Assembly (NCBI GenBank): GCA_022822905.1
Contig: JAJDYE010000031.1
Span: forward strand, 1 to 64,000
Reading direction: 5' to 3'
DNA: 64,000 bases
Origin: Acidimicrobiia bacterium
Lineage (GTDB): Bacteria; Actinomycetota; Acidimicrobiia; Acidimicrobiales; Bin134
In this document: piece by piece, positions 50,467-59,521 of the stretch
Layout of the letters: every line of letters begins with the position of its first letter
Position numbering within the stretch: position 1 is the first letter of the stretch
Translations under genes and position numbers: made by a program
The notes under the pieces: generated by a model
Seen by the model: the letters and a program-made list of their open reading frames with translations, nothing else
Database searches by the model: none
What the model was told of the DNA's origin: nothing

Positions 50467-50493
50467 ACCGCAGGTGCCTAGCTCTTGTAATGG

Positions 50494-50530
50494 AATATGG
50501 CCGAACCACTTTTGGTTCGGCCATATTTCG
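50494..50530. terminator. Bidirectional terminator between nrdB and dnaG
   Basis: A perfect 15-bp stem (AATATGGCCGAACCA with TGGTTCGGCCATATT) with a 4-nt loop, followed by TCGTATTAT on the plus strand. It lies in the gap between the convergent nrdAB and dnaG genes and is strong enough to stop transcription from both sides. Confidence 0.7.
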
Positions 50531-50578
50531 TATTATACACTGAGTGTGATAGGAAATTATTGGAATAGCACTAATGGC

Positions 50579-52462
50579 CTATGACTCGTCCACCGGCCGC
50601 AGCAGCTCCAGCAGGGCGCGGGCTTGACCCGCGTCCCACTCCGACTCCCGGAGCTTGTCCATCGCCGTTTTCAAACTCGCTACCCGGCGCAGCAGGTCGT
50701 CATCGACGACTCCGGTTCGGGCTTGGCGCTCTAGGTAGGCCAGCTCCCGCTGGGCCGACTCGTACAACAGGATGGCCATGGCCACCTCTTGGCGATGAGT
50801 GCTGGCCCGCAGGTCCTCGTCCTCGGCCACCAGCAGCTCCCTCATGAGGCCCACCAGCGGCGGGTCTGCCTCGGCCAGCAGCGCTTCCATGTCCGGGTAC
50901 TCCAACATGGCCTCGAACCCGCCTCGGTACAGGGGATGGTCGAACATCTCTGGGACGATCTCCGGCCACACTTCGCTGGGCTCATTGGCCGCCAGCCACA
51001 GCACTTGGCGTTCCACATTGTTAGGCGGAGGGCTGTCGGGACTGCCGTTGGCCCCGCTGCCCTCGTAAACCGAGTGGTCCCCGCGATCCCCGCTCGGCTG
51101 GCTGCCCGCGTCGGCCGGATGGGGCGCATCGTCGCCAGCCGGGCGGGTCGCCCGTCCCCGACCCCGGCGGCGGGCGCCGGCCACCACTCCTCGCAGATGA
51201 TCGGTGCTCACTGAGCAGCGATCAGCCACCTCCACCAGATACTTGTCGCGGATTTCGGGATTGGGGTGCTCGGACACCAGCCGGGCGGCCCGCTCCCCCG
51301 CCCGCACCTGTCCCTTGACCGTCGACAGGTCGGCCTCCCCCAACACCCGGTTGATGCGGAAGTCCATGAAGTCCACCGCGCTCCCCACCGCACCCGCCAG
51401 CCGCTCGGGATCGCTCTGGGCCAGGTCGCCGGGGTCGGCCCCCGTGGGCAGGTCGGCCACCGCCACCTCCAGCTCGAAGGCGTGCTCCCACTGGGAGAAT
51501 CGCTCGGCTGCGGTCTGGCCGGCGGAGTCGGCGTCGAAGGCCAACACGATTCGGGGGGCGAACCGGCGCAGCACCCGCACATGGTCCTCGGTGAGGGCCG
51601 TTCCGCAGGTGGCCACGGCTCGGGAGATGCCGGCTTGGGCGAAGCCGATCACGTCGGTGTAGCCCTCGCACACGATCACTTCGCCGGCGTTCACAATGTC
51701 CTGTTTGGCCCAGTTGAGGCCGTACAGCACTCGGGACTTGCGATACACGGCGTTGTCCACCGAGTTCTTGTACTTGGGCCCCTCCCCACCGGGCAAGACG
51801 CGACCTCCGAACCCCACCGGCTTGCCGCTGGGGTCGAAGATGGGGAACAGGAGCCGGGCTCGGAAGCTGTCTTGGATGCGCCTGCCCTTGTTGCGGAACC
51901 CCAGTCCGGCGTCGGAGAACACCTGCACTGGCATCCCCCCGTCTTTGTCCACCCCGAGGTCGGCGGCCAGCGCGTCCCAGTCGTCGGGGGCCCATCCCAG
52001 CTTGTACTGGCGCACGATGTCGCCGTCGTAGCCCCGGTGGCGGAGGTAACCGCGGGCCTGTCCTGCGTCGGGAGAGGTCAGCAGCCGCTGGTGGTACCAC
52101 TCCACTGCCTGCTCCAGCGCTTCGGTGAGCTTGCCCCGCTTCTGGCGGTCGGCCCCCTCGCCGGGCGCGGTGTAGCGCAGCGTGATCCCCGACCGTCCGG
52201 CCAGCCGCTCTACCGCTTCAACGAAATCGGCGTGTTCCACCTCCCGGACAAAGGTGATGGCGTCGCCGCTGGCCTTGCAACCGAAGCAGTGGTACACGCC
52301 CATCTCCGCGTTCACCGAGAACGACGGGGTCTTCTCCGCGTGGAACGGGCACAGTCCCTGCCAGCGGCGCCCGACCCGCTTCAGCTGTACGTACTCGCTG
52401 ATGACCGCGACGATGTCCGTCGCTTCTCTCACCCGGGCCACGTCTTCGTCGTGGATGCCCAC
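50579..52462 (-). CDS. dnaG: DNA primase
   Basis: A 627-residue replication primase. N-terminal CHC2 zinc finger: CPFHAEKTPSFS, then YHCFGC. The TOPRIM catalytic core has VICEGYTDVIGFAQAG and LAFDADSAGQTAA. A low-complexity linker (about residues 420-480) leads to a C-terminal DnaB-interaction domain. It makes RNA primers at the fork. All motifs are intact. Confidence 0.95.
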   Translation of the reverse strand: MGIHDEDVARVREATDIVAVISEYVQLKRVGRRWQGLCPFHAEKTPSFSVNAEMGVYHCFGCKASGDAITFVREVEHADFVEAVERLAGRSGITLRYTAPGEGADRQKRGKLTEALEQAVEWYHQRLLTSPDAGQARGYLRHRGYDGDIVRQYKLGWAPDDWDALAADLGVDKDGGMPVQVFSDAGLGFRNKGRRIQDSFRARLLFPIFDPSGKPVGFGGRVLPGGEGPKYKNSVDNAVYRKSRVLYGLNWAKQDIVNAGEVIVCEGYTDVIGFAQAGISRAVATCGTALTEDHVRVLRRFAPRIVLAFDADSAGQTAAERFSQWEHAFELEVAVADLPTGADPGDLAQSDPERLAGAVGSAVDFMDFRINRVLGEADLSTVKGQVRAGERAARLVSEHPNPEIRDKYLVEVADRCSVSTDHLRGVVAGARRRGRGRATRPAGDDAPHPADAGSQPSGDRGDHSVYEGSGANGSPDSPPPNNVERQVLWLAANEPSEVWPEIVPEMFDHPLYRGGFEAMLEYPDMEALLAEADPPLVGLMRELLVAEDEDLRASTHRQEVAMAILLYESAQRELAYLERQARTGVVDDDLLRRVASLKTAMDKLRESEWDAGQARALLELLRPVDES

Positions 52463-52503
52463 AGTGGGAGATTAGGCCGAACCGATGACAGCTTGGGCAG
52501 TCG

Positions 52504-54024
52504 CTAGCCGGACCACGAGGCCACAACCGCCTGGGCGGCCGCCAGCCGGGCCACCGGTACCCGATGCGGGGAGCAGGACACGTAGTCCACCCCCGCGGCG
52601 GCCCAGAACGCAATCGACGCGGGATCGCCGCCGTGCTCGCCGCACACCCCCATCTCAATGCCGGGGCGAGAGGCGTGGGCCGCGGTCACTGCGTCGGCCA
52701 CCAGCCGTCCCACCCCGGTCTCGTCCAGGGTCTCGAACGGGTTGGCCGCCAGAAGGCCGTGATCGATGTAGGGACGCATGATCCGGGCTTCGATGTCGTC
52801 CCGGCAGAAGCCGAAGGTCATCTGGGTCAAGTCGTTGGTGCCCACCGACAAGAAGTCGGCGCAGGCGGCGATCTCGGCCGCGGCCAGCGCCGAACGGGGG
52901 GTCTCGATCATGGCCCCCACCGGGATGGCCCGACCCCCCAGGCGGCTCTCGAATCCAGCCAGTTCTTCGGCTACCGCAGCCCGCACATGGGACAGCTCCG
53001 GGCCGCCCACCACCAGCGGCACCATGATCTGCACCTGTGGATCGCCTCCGGCCGTCACCCGACGGGCGGCCGCCTCGGCCCCCGCTTTGGCCTGGGCTCG
53101 ATACAGCTCGGGACGCAGCACCCCCAGCCGGGCGCCCCGCACGCCGAGCATGGGATTCTCCTCGACCAGCTCGGGATGGTCGGGCAAGAACTCGTGCAGG
53201 GGCGGATCAAGCAGCCGGACGGTCACCGGCAGACCATCCATGACCTCCAAGAGATCCACCAGATCCTCCACCTGTGCCTCGGTCAGAGCGTCCAGCGCCG
53301 CCGGCCCGCCGTCGGCGATGGCCCGCTGGATGAGCGGCAGCCGCTCCCCCAGGAACATGTGCTCGGTGCGGCACAGCCCCACCCCGACAGCTCCGAACTC
53401 CCGGGCCAGCCGGGCCGAGAAGGCATCGTCGGCGTTGGCTCTCACCGCCAGCCGCCCGCCTCGCAGCTCGTCGGCCCAGCCCAGCAGCGTGAACAGCTCG
53501 TCGGGAATCTCCACTTCGCCCACCTCAGCGGCGCCCAGCATGATCGTGCCAGCCGAGCCGTCCACGGTGATGGGGTCGCCGTCGCGCAACTCCACCTCGC
53601 CCAACCGGGCTGCCCCGGCTGCGACGTCCACCGCCAGGGTCTCCACTCCCACCACTGCGGGAATCCCCCAGCCTCGGGCGATCACCGCCGCGTGGCTGGC
53701 CATACCCCCTTTGGCAGTGATGATGGCCGCGGCGGTCGACATGGCCACTTCGTCGGCCGGCGTGGTGAACGGCCGCACAAACACCGCGGGGACACCCTCG
53801 TCGTCGGCATCCAGCACCGCGTCCACCGTCAGACACACCCGGCCCGATGCCGCTCCTGGTGAGGCGGCCACTCCGTGAGCGGCCACCGGCGCCGACAGGC
53901 CGTCGGTCATTTTGGCGTGGAGCAGGTCTTCCACGTCGTCGGGGGTCACCGCCAGCACTGCGTCGGCCCGATCCAGCTCGCCCTGCTCGGCGGCCTGTAC
54001 CGCGGAAACGATCGGGCTGGTCAC
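52504..54024 (-). CDS. PEP-utilizing protein: C-terminal half of pyruvate, phosphate dikinase
   Basis: About 506 residues. A short piece of the PPDK linker (GELDRADAVLAVTPDDVEDLL) is followed by the swivelling phosphohistidine domain (TAKGGMASHAAVIARGWGIP, with the His) and the PEP/pyruvate TIM barrel (VGLCRTEHMFL; VGTNDLTQMTFGFCRDD; MGVCGEHGGDP). The N-terminal ATP-grasp domain of full-length PPDK (about 330 residues) is absent and the upstream DNA is glyS. A GTG at 54024 is the first plausible start. The remaining parts could transfer phosphate between PEP and the His but not to a nucleotide, so it cannot be a normal PPDK. Confidence 0.8.
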   Translation of the reverse strand: MTSPIVSAVQAAEQGELDRADAVLAVTPDDVEDLLHAKMTDGLSAPVAAHGVAASPGAASGRVCLTVDAVLDADDEGVPAVFVRPFTTPADEVAMSTAAAIITAKGGMASHAAVIARGWGIPAVVGVETLAVDVAAGAARLGEVELRDGDPITVDGSAGTIMLGAAEVGEVEIPDELFTLLGWADELRGGRLAVRANADDAFSARLAREFGAVGVGLCRTEHMFLGERLPLIQRAIADGGPAALDALTEAQVEDLVDLLEVMDGLPVTVRLLDPPLHEFLPDHPELVEENPMLGVRGARLGVLRPELYRAQAKAGAEAAARRVTAGGDPQVQIMVPLVVGGPELSHVRAAVAEELAGFESRLGGRAIPVGAMIETPRSALAAAEIAACADFLSVGTNDLTQMTFGFCRDDIEARIMRPYIDHGLLAANPFETLDETGVGRLVADAVTAAHASRPGIEMGVCGEHGGDPASIAFWAAAGVDYVSCSPHRVPVARLAAAQAVVASWSG

Positions 54025-54058
54025 CGCTGCAACCTGATCGGGCCGATCACCGACGCCC

Positions 54059-55396
54059 TCACAAGTCGAGCTTGGCGTCCAGATGCTCGGCCAGCCCGTC
54101 GATGGGCACCCGGTCTTGATCCATGGTGTCCCGGTCGCGCACGGTGACCGCCCGATCGTCAAGGGTGTCGAAGTCCACAGTCACGCAGTAGGGGGTGCCG
54201 ATCTCGTCTTGACGGCGATAGCGGCGGCCGATCGATTGGGTCACGTCGTAGTCGGTCATCCAGCGGGGCTGGAGCAGGCCCAGTACCTCCTCGGACACCG
54301 CTTGGAGCTCGGGCTTCTTCGACAGGGGCAGTACCGCGGCCTTGTAGGGGGCCAGCCGGGGGTGGAGCCGAAGCACGGTGCGGGTCTCCCCCCGCACCTC
54401 CTCGGTGTCGAAGGCGGCCAGCAGAAACGCCATCATCGTGCGAGTGGCCCCTGCGGCCGGCTCGATCACGTGGGGGCGGTAGCGCTCGTCGGCCTGCTGG
54501 TCGTAGTAGTCCAGGTCGACGCCGGAGTGCTCAGCGTGCTGGGTGAGGTCGTAGTCGGTGCGGTTGGCGATGCCCTCCAGCTCACCCCAGCCCCACGGAA
54601 ACAGGTATTCCACATCGGCGGTGCCGGCCGAGTAGTGGCTCAACTCGTCGGCGTCGTGGGGCCGCAGCCGCAGCTTGTCGGCGGGGATGCCCAGCTCGGT
54701 GTACCAATCCATCCGGGCGCTGCACCAGTACTCGAACCACATGGCGGCCTCGTCGGGGGGCACGAAGAACTCCATCTCCATCTGCTCGAACTCCCGGGTG
54801 CGGAAGATGAAGTTGCCCGGGGTGATCTCGTTACGGAACGACTTGCCGATCTGGGCGATGCCGAATGGGGGCTTGGTGCGCACCGTGTTCAGCACGTTGG
54901 CGAAGTTGATGAACATGCCCTGGGCCGTCTCGGGCCGCAGGTATACGTCGGCGCCGGCGCCGGCCACCGGGCCGGCCTGGGTTTGGAACATCAGATTGAA
55001 CTCACGGGCCTCGGTGAACTGGCCCTTTGCGCCGCAACTCGGGCACGTGTCTGGGTCTTCCAGCTGGTCCTCGCGATGGCGCGCGCCGCAGTTACGACAG
55101 TCCACCAGGGGATCGGTGAAGTTGGTCAGGTGACCCGATGCCTCCCACACCTGGGGGGGCGACAGGATGGATGCGTCCAGGCCCACCACATCGGTGCGAA
55201 GCTGCACCATGGTCCGCCACCAGGCGTCCTTCACGTTGCGCAGCAGCAGCACGCCCAGCGGGCCGTAGTCGTAGGCGCTGCGGAATCCCCCGTAGATCTC
55301 CGCCGACTGGTACACGAACCCCCGCCGCTTGCAGAGGTTCACCACCTTGTCCATCACCTCGTCGCCCGCACCCCGGTCGACGTCGCCACCACTCAT
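54059..55396 (-). CDS. glyS: Glycine-tRNA ligase (eukaryote-like dimeric type)
   Basis: A 445-residue class II synthetase. N-terminus [20 protein letters not shown]; a zinc-binding insert [19 protein letters not shown] (plus a further Cys); catalytic motifs in [17 protein letters not shown] and [20 protein letters not shown]; anticodon domain near [13 protein letters not shown]. The ATG at 55396 is chosen; the upstream in-frame extension has no conservation. It charges tRNA-Gly. A 35-nt gap separates its stop from the PEP-utilizing gene. Confidence 0.94.
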   Translation of the reverse strand: MSGGDVDRGAGDEVMDKVVNLCKRRGFVYQSAEIYGGFRSAYDYGPLGVLLLRNVKDAWWRTMVQLRTDVVGLDASILSPPQVWEASGHLTNFTDPLVDCRNCGARHREDQLEDPDTCPSCGAKGQFTEAREFNLMFQTQAGPVAGAGADVYLRPETAQGMFINFANVLNTVRTKPPFGIAQIGKSFRNEITPGNFIFRTREFEQMEMEFFVPPDEAAMWFEYWCSARMDWYTELGIPADKLRLRPHDADELSHYSAGTADVEYLFPWGWGELEGIANRTDYDLTQHAEHSGVDLDYYDQQADERYRPHVIEPAAGATRTMMAFLLAAFDTEEVRGETRTVLRLHPRLAPYKAAVLPLSKKPELQAVSEEVLGLLQPRWMTDYDVTQSIGRRYRRQDEIGTPYCVTVDFDTLDDRAVTVRDRDTMDQDRVPIDGLAEHLDAKLDL

Positions 55397-55475
55397 GGCC
55401 CGCAGGCTACCGGCCCCCAGCAACAGGCCTGACACCGAAAACGGAGCTTGAGAAGGTTTGAGGTAGGGGTGGGGA

Positions 55476-55664
55476 TCAGGCGGTGATGGGATCGGGAGCG
55501 ATGACAACCTCAGGGTCAACGCCTACCAATTCTCCTGCTTCCCGTATCAATGCCTCAAGCTCTCCGAGGGTCGCAGCGTTGGCGAAATAAGCGGAATCAC
55601 CGATGTCGCCCTCGGCAAGCCAATCTCCACTGCCTTGTTCTCTGGTGATCACGACCTGTGCCAT
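55476..55664 (-). CDS. hicB: HicB-family antitoxin
   Basis: A 62-residue HicB-like protein: [20 protein letters not shown], then [13 protein letters not shown]. The ATG at 55664 has GGAGG 7 nt upstream; an earlier in-frame start is inside the toxin gene. It follows hicA in the usual toxin-first order with a 22-nt gap. It is shorter than classical HicB and has no C-terminal DNA-binding domain. Confidence 0.72.
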   Translation of the reverse strand: MAQVVITREQGSGDWLAEGDIGDSAYFANAATLGELEALIREAGELVGVDPEVVIAPDPITA

Positions 55665-55686
55665 GTCCTGTCCTCCATTGGAATCT

Positions 55687-55926
55687 TCAGAGTAGCGCTT
55701 CGATCTCATCGTCAGACAGCCCCACCCTATCAACCAGCATTCCCCGCAAATGCTTGGGTTTTACTGTCCTCCCCTTGTGCAGCGGGAGGATGATCGTCTG
55801 CCGCCCTTCTGCCCGCAAGAGAACATGCGAGCCTCTCTGGCGGACTTTCCGGTAGCCGATCTTACGGAGCAGTCGCAGGACTTGGTTGGGTTTGAGAGCT
55901 GGAAACCGGGAGACCGGAAGCGGCAT
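55687..55926 (-). CDS. hicA: HicA-family toxin (mRNA interferase)
   Basis: A 79-residue HicA with a double-stranded RNA-binding fold. The catalytic histidine is in VRQRGSHVLLRAEGRQTIIL, with LPLHKGRTVKPKHLRGML following. The N-terminus starts as MPLPVSRFPALKPNQVLRLL. It cleaves mRNA unless bound by HicB. The gene is complete, unlike the broken hicA at 10684. The 66 nt upstream are A+T rich and carry two TTGAAA copies, a likely promoter or operator. Confidence 0.88.
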   Translation of the reverse strand: MPLPVSRFPALKPNQVLRLLRKIGYRKVRQRGSHVLLRAEGRQTIILPLHKGRTVKPKHLRGMLVDRVGLSDDEIEALL

Positions 55927-55992
55927 AGCCAGCAGGATACTCGCCTTAGATTAGTTTTCAAGTAATTTCAATCTTTTTCACACATAGCCACC
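55927..55992 (-). promoter_or_regulatory. A+T-rich promoter/operator region of hicAB
   Basis: On the minus strand this gap contains TTGAAA twice, 11 nt apart, and TAATCT before hicA. The composition contrasts sharply with the GC-rich neighbours. Consistent with an autoregulated TA promoter; exact elements are uncertain. Confidence 0.3.
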
Positions 55993-56706
55993 TCAGCTGT
56001 AGGCGCCGGTGGTGCGGAGGCGGCGTTCTAGGTGGTGCTCCATGGCCGCGGTGGCTAAGTGCTCGACTTCGCTGGTGGCGGGTGAGGGGGGCAGGGCCAG
56101 TGCGGCGCTGAGGCTGCCGCCGAGCACCATGCGCATCAGGTTTAGGGCGTCGGGCGACAGAGGGGTTCCTCGGCGGCAGTTTCGGCACAGCGCCCCGCCG
56201 CTGCCGTAGTCGAAAGACGCAAGGTCGTCGGCAGCTCCGCACGATGCGCACGCCCCCACCTCGGGTCCTACACCGTCGTGGACCAGGAGCTTGAGGTAGA
56301 AGGCGGGCACCACCAGCGCCGAGTCGCCCGCGTCCAGCGCCCGAAGCCCGCCCAGCAGCATCCGGTACAGCGCGCCGTCGGACTCCCGGTCGACCCCCAC
56401 TCGGTCGATCGCCTCCAGCATGGCCATGGCCTTGCCCAGCCGGACCAAGTCCTCCCGCACCTCCCGGAATTGGTCTACCGACTCGACCTGGGTCACCACA
56501 TCCAGCTCGCTTCGCCCCCGGTGGAGCTGGAGCTGCACATGGCAGGTGGGCTCCAACCTTCCCCCAAACCGGCTGCGGGTTTTGCGGACGCCTTTGGCCA
56601 CCGCCCTAACTTTGCCGTGCCCCCGGGTGCAGAAAACCACGATGCGATCGGCCTCGCCCAACTTGTAGGTGCGAAGCACGATTCCTTGGTCTCGGTAGAG
56701 GCTCAC
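55993..56706 (-). CDS. recO: DNA repair protein RecO
   Basis: A 237-residue RecF-pathway mediator. The N-terminal OB-fold is MSLYRDQGIVLRTYKLGEAD; a Cys4 zinc site lies in GACASCGAADDL and ALCRNCRRG; the C-terminal helical domain ends in HHLERRLRTTGAYS. It loads RecA with RecR. GTG start at 56706. The first ten codons are duplicated just upstream with only synonymous changes. Confidence 0.93.
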   Translation of the reverse strand: MSLYRDQGIVLRTYKLGEADRIVVFCTRGHGKVRAVAKGVRKTRSRFGGRLEPTCHVQLQLHRGRSELDVVTQVESVDQFREVREDLVRLGKAMAMLEAIDRVGVDRESDGALYRMLLGGLRALDAGDSALVVPAFYLKLLVHDGVGPEVGACASCGAADDLASFDYGSGGALCRNCRRGTPLSPDALNLMRMVLGGSLSAALALPPSPATSEVEHLATAAMEHHLERRLRTTGAYS

Positions 56707-56747
56707 TGAAACGAACCCACGATCCCCTGGTCCCGGTAGAGGCTCAC
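56677..56747 (-). repeat. Duplicated recO start (two 30-nt copies, period 41 nt)
   Basis: The first ten codons of recO (56677-56706) are repeated at 56718-56747. The two copies differ at three bases, all third-codon positions and all synonymous (both read MSLYRDQGIV). The upstream copy begins with its own GTG, continues for four more codons, and ends in a TGA that overlaps the real recO GTG (GTGA). It forms a 14-codon leader ORF that could couple translation to recO. Confidence 0.75.
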
Positions 56748-56797
56748 CGGACCAAGCCTCTCACTCCTCGAACCGGGAGTGGCTCATGGTGCGCCCG

Positions 56798-57520
56798 TTA
56801 TCTGACCCGGCCGAAGCGGCGGTGGCGGTGCTGGTACTCGGCAATGGCGGCAAACAGGTCGTGGCGGGTGAAGTCGGGCCACAGCACATCGCTGAACACC
56901 AGTTCTGAGTAGGCCAGCTCCCACAACAGGAAATTGGAGATGCGGTATTCACCCGAGGTGCGGATGATGAGGTCGGGCTCGGGCATCTCCTGGTCGTAGA
57001 GGTGGCGGGCGATGGTCCGCTCGTTGATCATGCGAGACGGGGTCCGCTGGGCCGCGATGCGCTTCACCGCGTCCACGATCTCAGCCCGACCCCCGTAGTT
57101 GAAGGCCACCGCCAGCGTCATCCGCGTGTTGTGCTGGGTGAGCTCGATGGCCTCGTCCATCTCTTTGATCAGGCCCTTGGGCACTCGCCAATCGCGCCGG
57201 CCGATGAAGCGGATCCGCACCCCCATCTCGTTCAGCTCGTCACATCGCCGCCGCAAGATGGTGCGGTTGAAGTTCAGCAAGAACCGCACCTCGTCGTCGG
57301 GCCGGTTCCAGTTCTCAGTGGAGAAGGCGTACACCGTGAGCCACTCGATGCCCAGCTCCAGCGCCCCCTCGATCACGTCGAACAGAGCGTGCTCACCCTG
57401 CTCGTGGCCCTCGGTGCGGGCCATGCCCCGCTGCTCGGCCCAGCGCCCGTTGCCGTCCATCACGCATCCGACATGGCGGGGGATTCGATTCAGATCCAGG
57501 CCATGACCCGACAAGTCCAC
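56798..57520 (-). CDS. uppS: Isoprenyl transferase (undecaprenyl/polyprenyl diphosphate synthase)
   Basis: About 240 residues of cis-prenyltransferase. HVGCVMDGNGRWAEQRG holds the catalytic Asp; YAFSTENWNRPDDEV and RTSGEYRISNFLLWELAYSE bind the pyrophosphates. It makes the lipid carrier for cell-wall synthesis. The GTG at 57520 is chosen; a start 18 codons upstream is possible but not conserved. Divergent from the DinG-like helicase. Confidence 0.92.
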   Translation of the reverse strand: MDLSGHGLDLNRIPRHVGCVMDGNGRWAEQRGMARTEGHEQGEHALFDVIEGALELGIEWLTVYAFSTENWNRPDDEVRFLLNFNRTILRRRCDELNEMGVRIRFIGRRDWRVPKGLIKEMDEAIELTQHNTRMTLAVAFNYGGRAEIVDAVKRIAAQRTPSRMINERTIARHLYDQEMPEPDLIIRTSGEYRISNFLLWELAYSELVFSDVLWPDFTRHDLFAAIAEYQHRHRRFGRVR

Positions 57521-57622
57521 ACCTGCACGGTACTCCCCCGCGAGCCCCGATTGTGTGCGGGAGAAGCCTCCCAATCGGGTTTCTCCCCGATTCTTCGACC
57601 AGCCACCACTAGCGTCGGGGTG

Positions 57623-59506
57623 ATGCCCGAAATCGCCGCTGTCGACGAGGCTCTGGAGGCGGCCGTCGCCGCGTTAGACGGCGGCGGCGAGCGTCGGCCG
57701 GGGCAGCGGGCCATGTGTGAGGCAGTGGCTGATGCGATGGAGTCGGGGCGGCATCTGGTGGTGGCCGCCGGCACCGGTACCGGCAAGTCGCTGGCCTATC
57801 TGGTGCCGCTGGTTCTGGGTGAAGGCCCCTCGGTGGTGGCCACCGCCACCAAGACCCTCCAAGACCAGCTCGTCGACAAAGACCTCCCCCAGTTGGCCGA
57901 GGCGCTGGGGCATCCGGTGCGCTTCGCCGTGCTCAAGGGACGGTCCAACTACCTGTGCCTCCAGCGGTTGGAGGAGCACCTCGCCGACGACCAGTTGAGC
58001 ATGGACATCGCCGACGGCCCCAAGGCGGAGATCAACCGGCTGGCGGCGTGGGCTGGGACAACCGACACCGGCGACCGGGCCGAGCTGGACTTCGAGCCCT
58101 CCCCCGCGGCCTGGGACGCGCTCAGTGTGTCGGGCCGGGAGTGTCCGGGGGCGCAGCGCTGCCCGTCGGGTGAGGTTTGCTTCGCGGAGAAGGCCCGCCA
58201 CCGGGCCGGGGCCGCCGAGGTTGTGGTGGTGAACACCCACCTCTACTGCCTGCACCTGTTCAGCGAAGTCCCGCTTCTGCCCGAGCACGACACGGTGGTA
58301 ATCGACGAGGCCCACGGCCTGGAAGACATCGTGTCCGACACCGCGGGGCTGTCTTTGTCCGGGGGGCGGTTCGACGAGTTGGCCCGCCGCGTTCGGGCGG
58401 TGGTGGCCGAGTCGGCCGCGGCCGGCGACTTGGAGGATGTCGGCGAGCTTTTGCGGGAGGCCCTGTCGCCTTACCGGGACAAGCCGTTGCCGGTTCCGTT
58501 GCCCGACGAACTCCAGCGCACAGCCGTGGTGGCCCGGGGCCGGGTGGAGCAGGCGCTTGTCGAGCTGCGGGGAGTGCCCGAGGACGCTCCCGGCGGCGTC
58601 GCCCCCCGCAAACTGCGGGCCATGCTGTCGGCCGGTGCCTTAGCAGAGGATTTAGCCCGGGCAGTGGAGGCCACCCCCGCCGAGGTGGCCTGGGTGTCGG
58701 GCACCGAGTCGGCCCCCGCATGGCGGATCGCCCCCATCCAACTGGGCGAACTGTTGACCGAGCACCTGTGGGGGCACACCACCGCGGTGCTGACCAGCGC
58801 CACCATCCCGATGAATCTGGGCGAGGTGCTGGGACTGCACCCCGACGACCACGATGCCGTCGACGTGGGCAGCCCGTTCGACTACGAGGCCAACGGGCTG
58901 CTCTACTGCGCCAAGCACCTCCCGGAACCCCGTAGCCCTGAGTACGAGTCGGCTGCCCACGAGGAATTGGCCGCGCTGATCGAGGCTGCGGGGGGCAGGA
59001 CCTTGGCCCTGTTCACCAGCTACCGGGCCATGGACCGGGCCGCCGAGGTTCTGCGAGGCCAGCTCGACTTCGAGATCTACACCCAGCGCGACCTGCCCAA
59101 ACCCGAGCTGCTGCGGCGCTTCGCCGCTGAGGTGGAGAGCTGCCTGTTCGCCACCATGAGCTTTTGGCAGGGGGTGGACGTGCCGGGAGAGTCGCTGTCG
59201 CTGGTGGTGATCGACCGCCTGCCATTCCCCCGGCCCGACGACCCCCTGCTGGAGGCCCGGCGAGAGCGCTACGGCAAGGAGGCGTTCCGCCTGGTGGACT
59301 TGCCCCGGGCCGCCACCCGGCTGGCCCAGGGCGCCGGTCGGCTCATCCGACGAGGCGACGACCGGGGCGTGGTGGCGGTGCTCGACTCCCGGATGGCCAC
59401 CGCCGGCTACCGCTGGACGCTCGTTGACGCCCTTCCCCCGTTCCCCCGCACCGCCGAGCGCGACCAGGCCGAAGTTCTGCTGCGGTCGATTCGCGACGGG
59501 GTCTGA
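57623..59506 (+). CDS. DinG/XPD-family ATP-dependent DNA helicase
   Basis: A 627-residue SF2 helicase. Walker A AGTGTGKSLAYLVPL, four cysteines for an Fe-S cluster (NYLC, RECPG, QRCPSG, EVCF), DEAH box VVIDEAHGLEDI, and motif VI QGAGRLIRRGDDRGVV. It unwinds 5'-3' DNA structures and R-loops, as DinG does. The ATG at 57623 is preferred; the frame is open far upstream only as a shadow of uppS. Confidence 0.9.
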   Translation: MPEIAAVDEALEAAVAALDGGGERRPGQRAMCEAVADAMESGRHLVVAAGTGTGKSLAYLVPLVLGEGPSVVATATKTLQDQLVDKDLPQLAEALGHPVRFAVLKGRSNYLCLQRLEEHLADDQLSMDIADGPKAEINRLAAWAGTTDTGDRAELDFEPSPAAWDALSVSGRECPGAQRCPSGEVCFAEKARHRAGAAEVVVVNTHLYCLHLFSEVPLLPEHDTVVIDEAHGLEDIVSDTAGLSLSGGRFDELARRVRAVVAESAAAGDLEDVGELLREALSPYRDKPLPVPLPDELQRTAVVARGRVEQALVELRGVPEDAPGGVAPRKLRAMLSAGALAEDLARAVEATPAEVAWVSGTESAPAWRIAPIQLGELLTEHLWGHTTAVLTSATIPMNLGEVLGLHPDDHDAVDVGSPFDYEANGLLYCAKHLPEPRSPEYESAAHEELAALIEAAGGRTLALFTSYRAMDRAAEVLRGQLDFEIYTQRDLPKPELLRRFAAEVESCLFATMSFWQGVDVPGESLSLVVIDRLPFPRPDDPLLEARRERYGKEAFRLVDLPRAATRLAQGAGRLIRRGDDRGVVAVLDSRMATAGYRWTLVDALPPFPRTAERDQAEVLLRSIRDGV

Positions 59507-59521
59507 TCTACAGGTCTGGGC

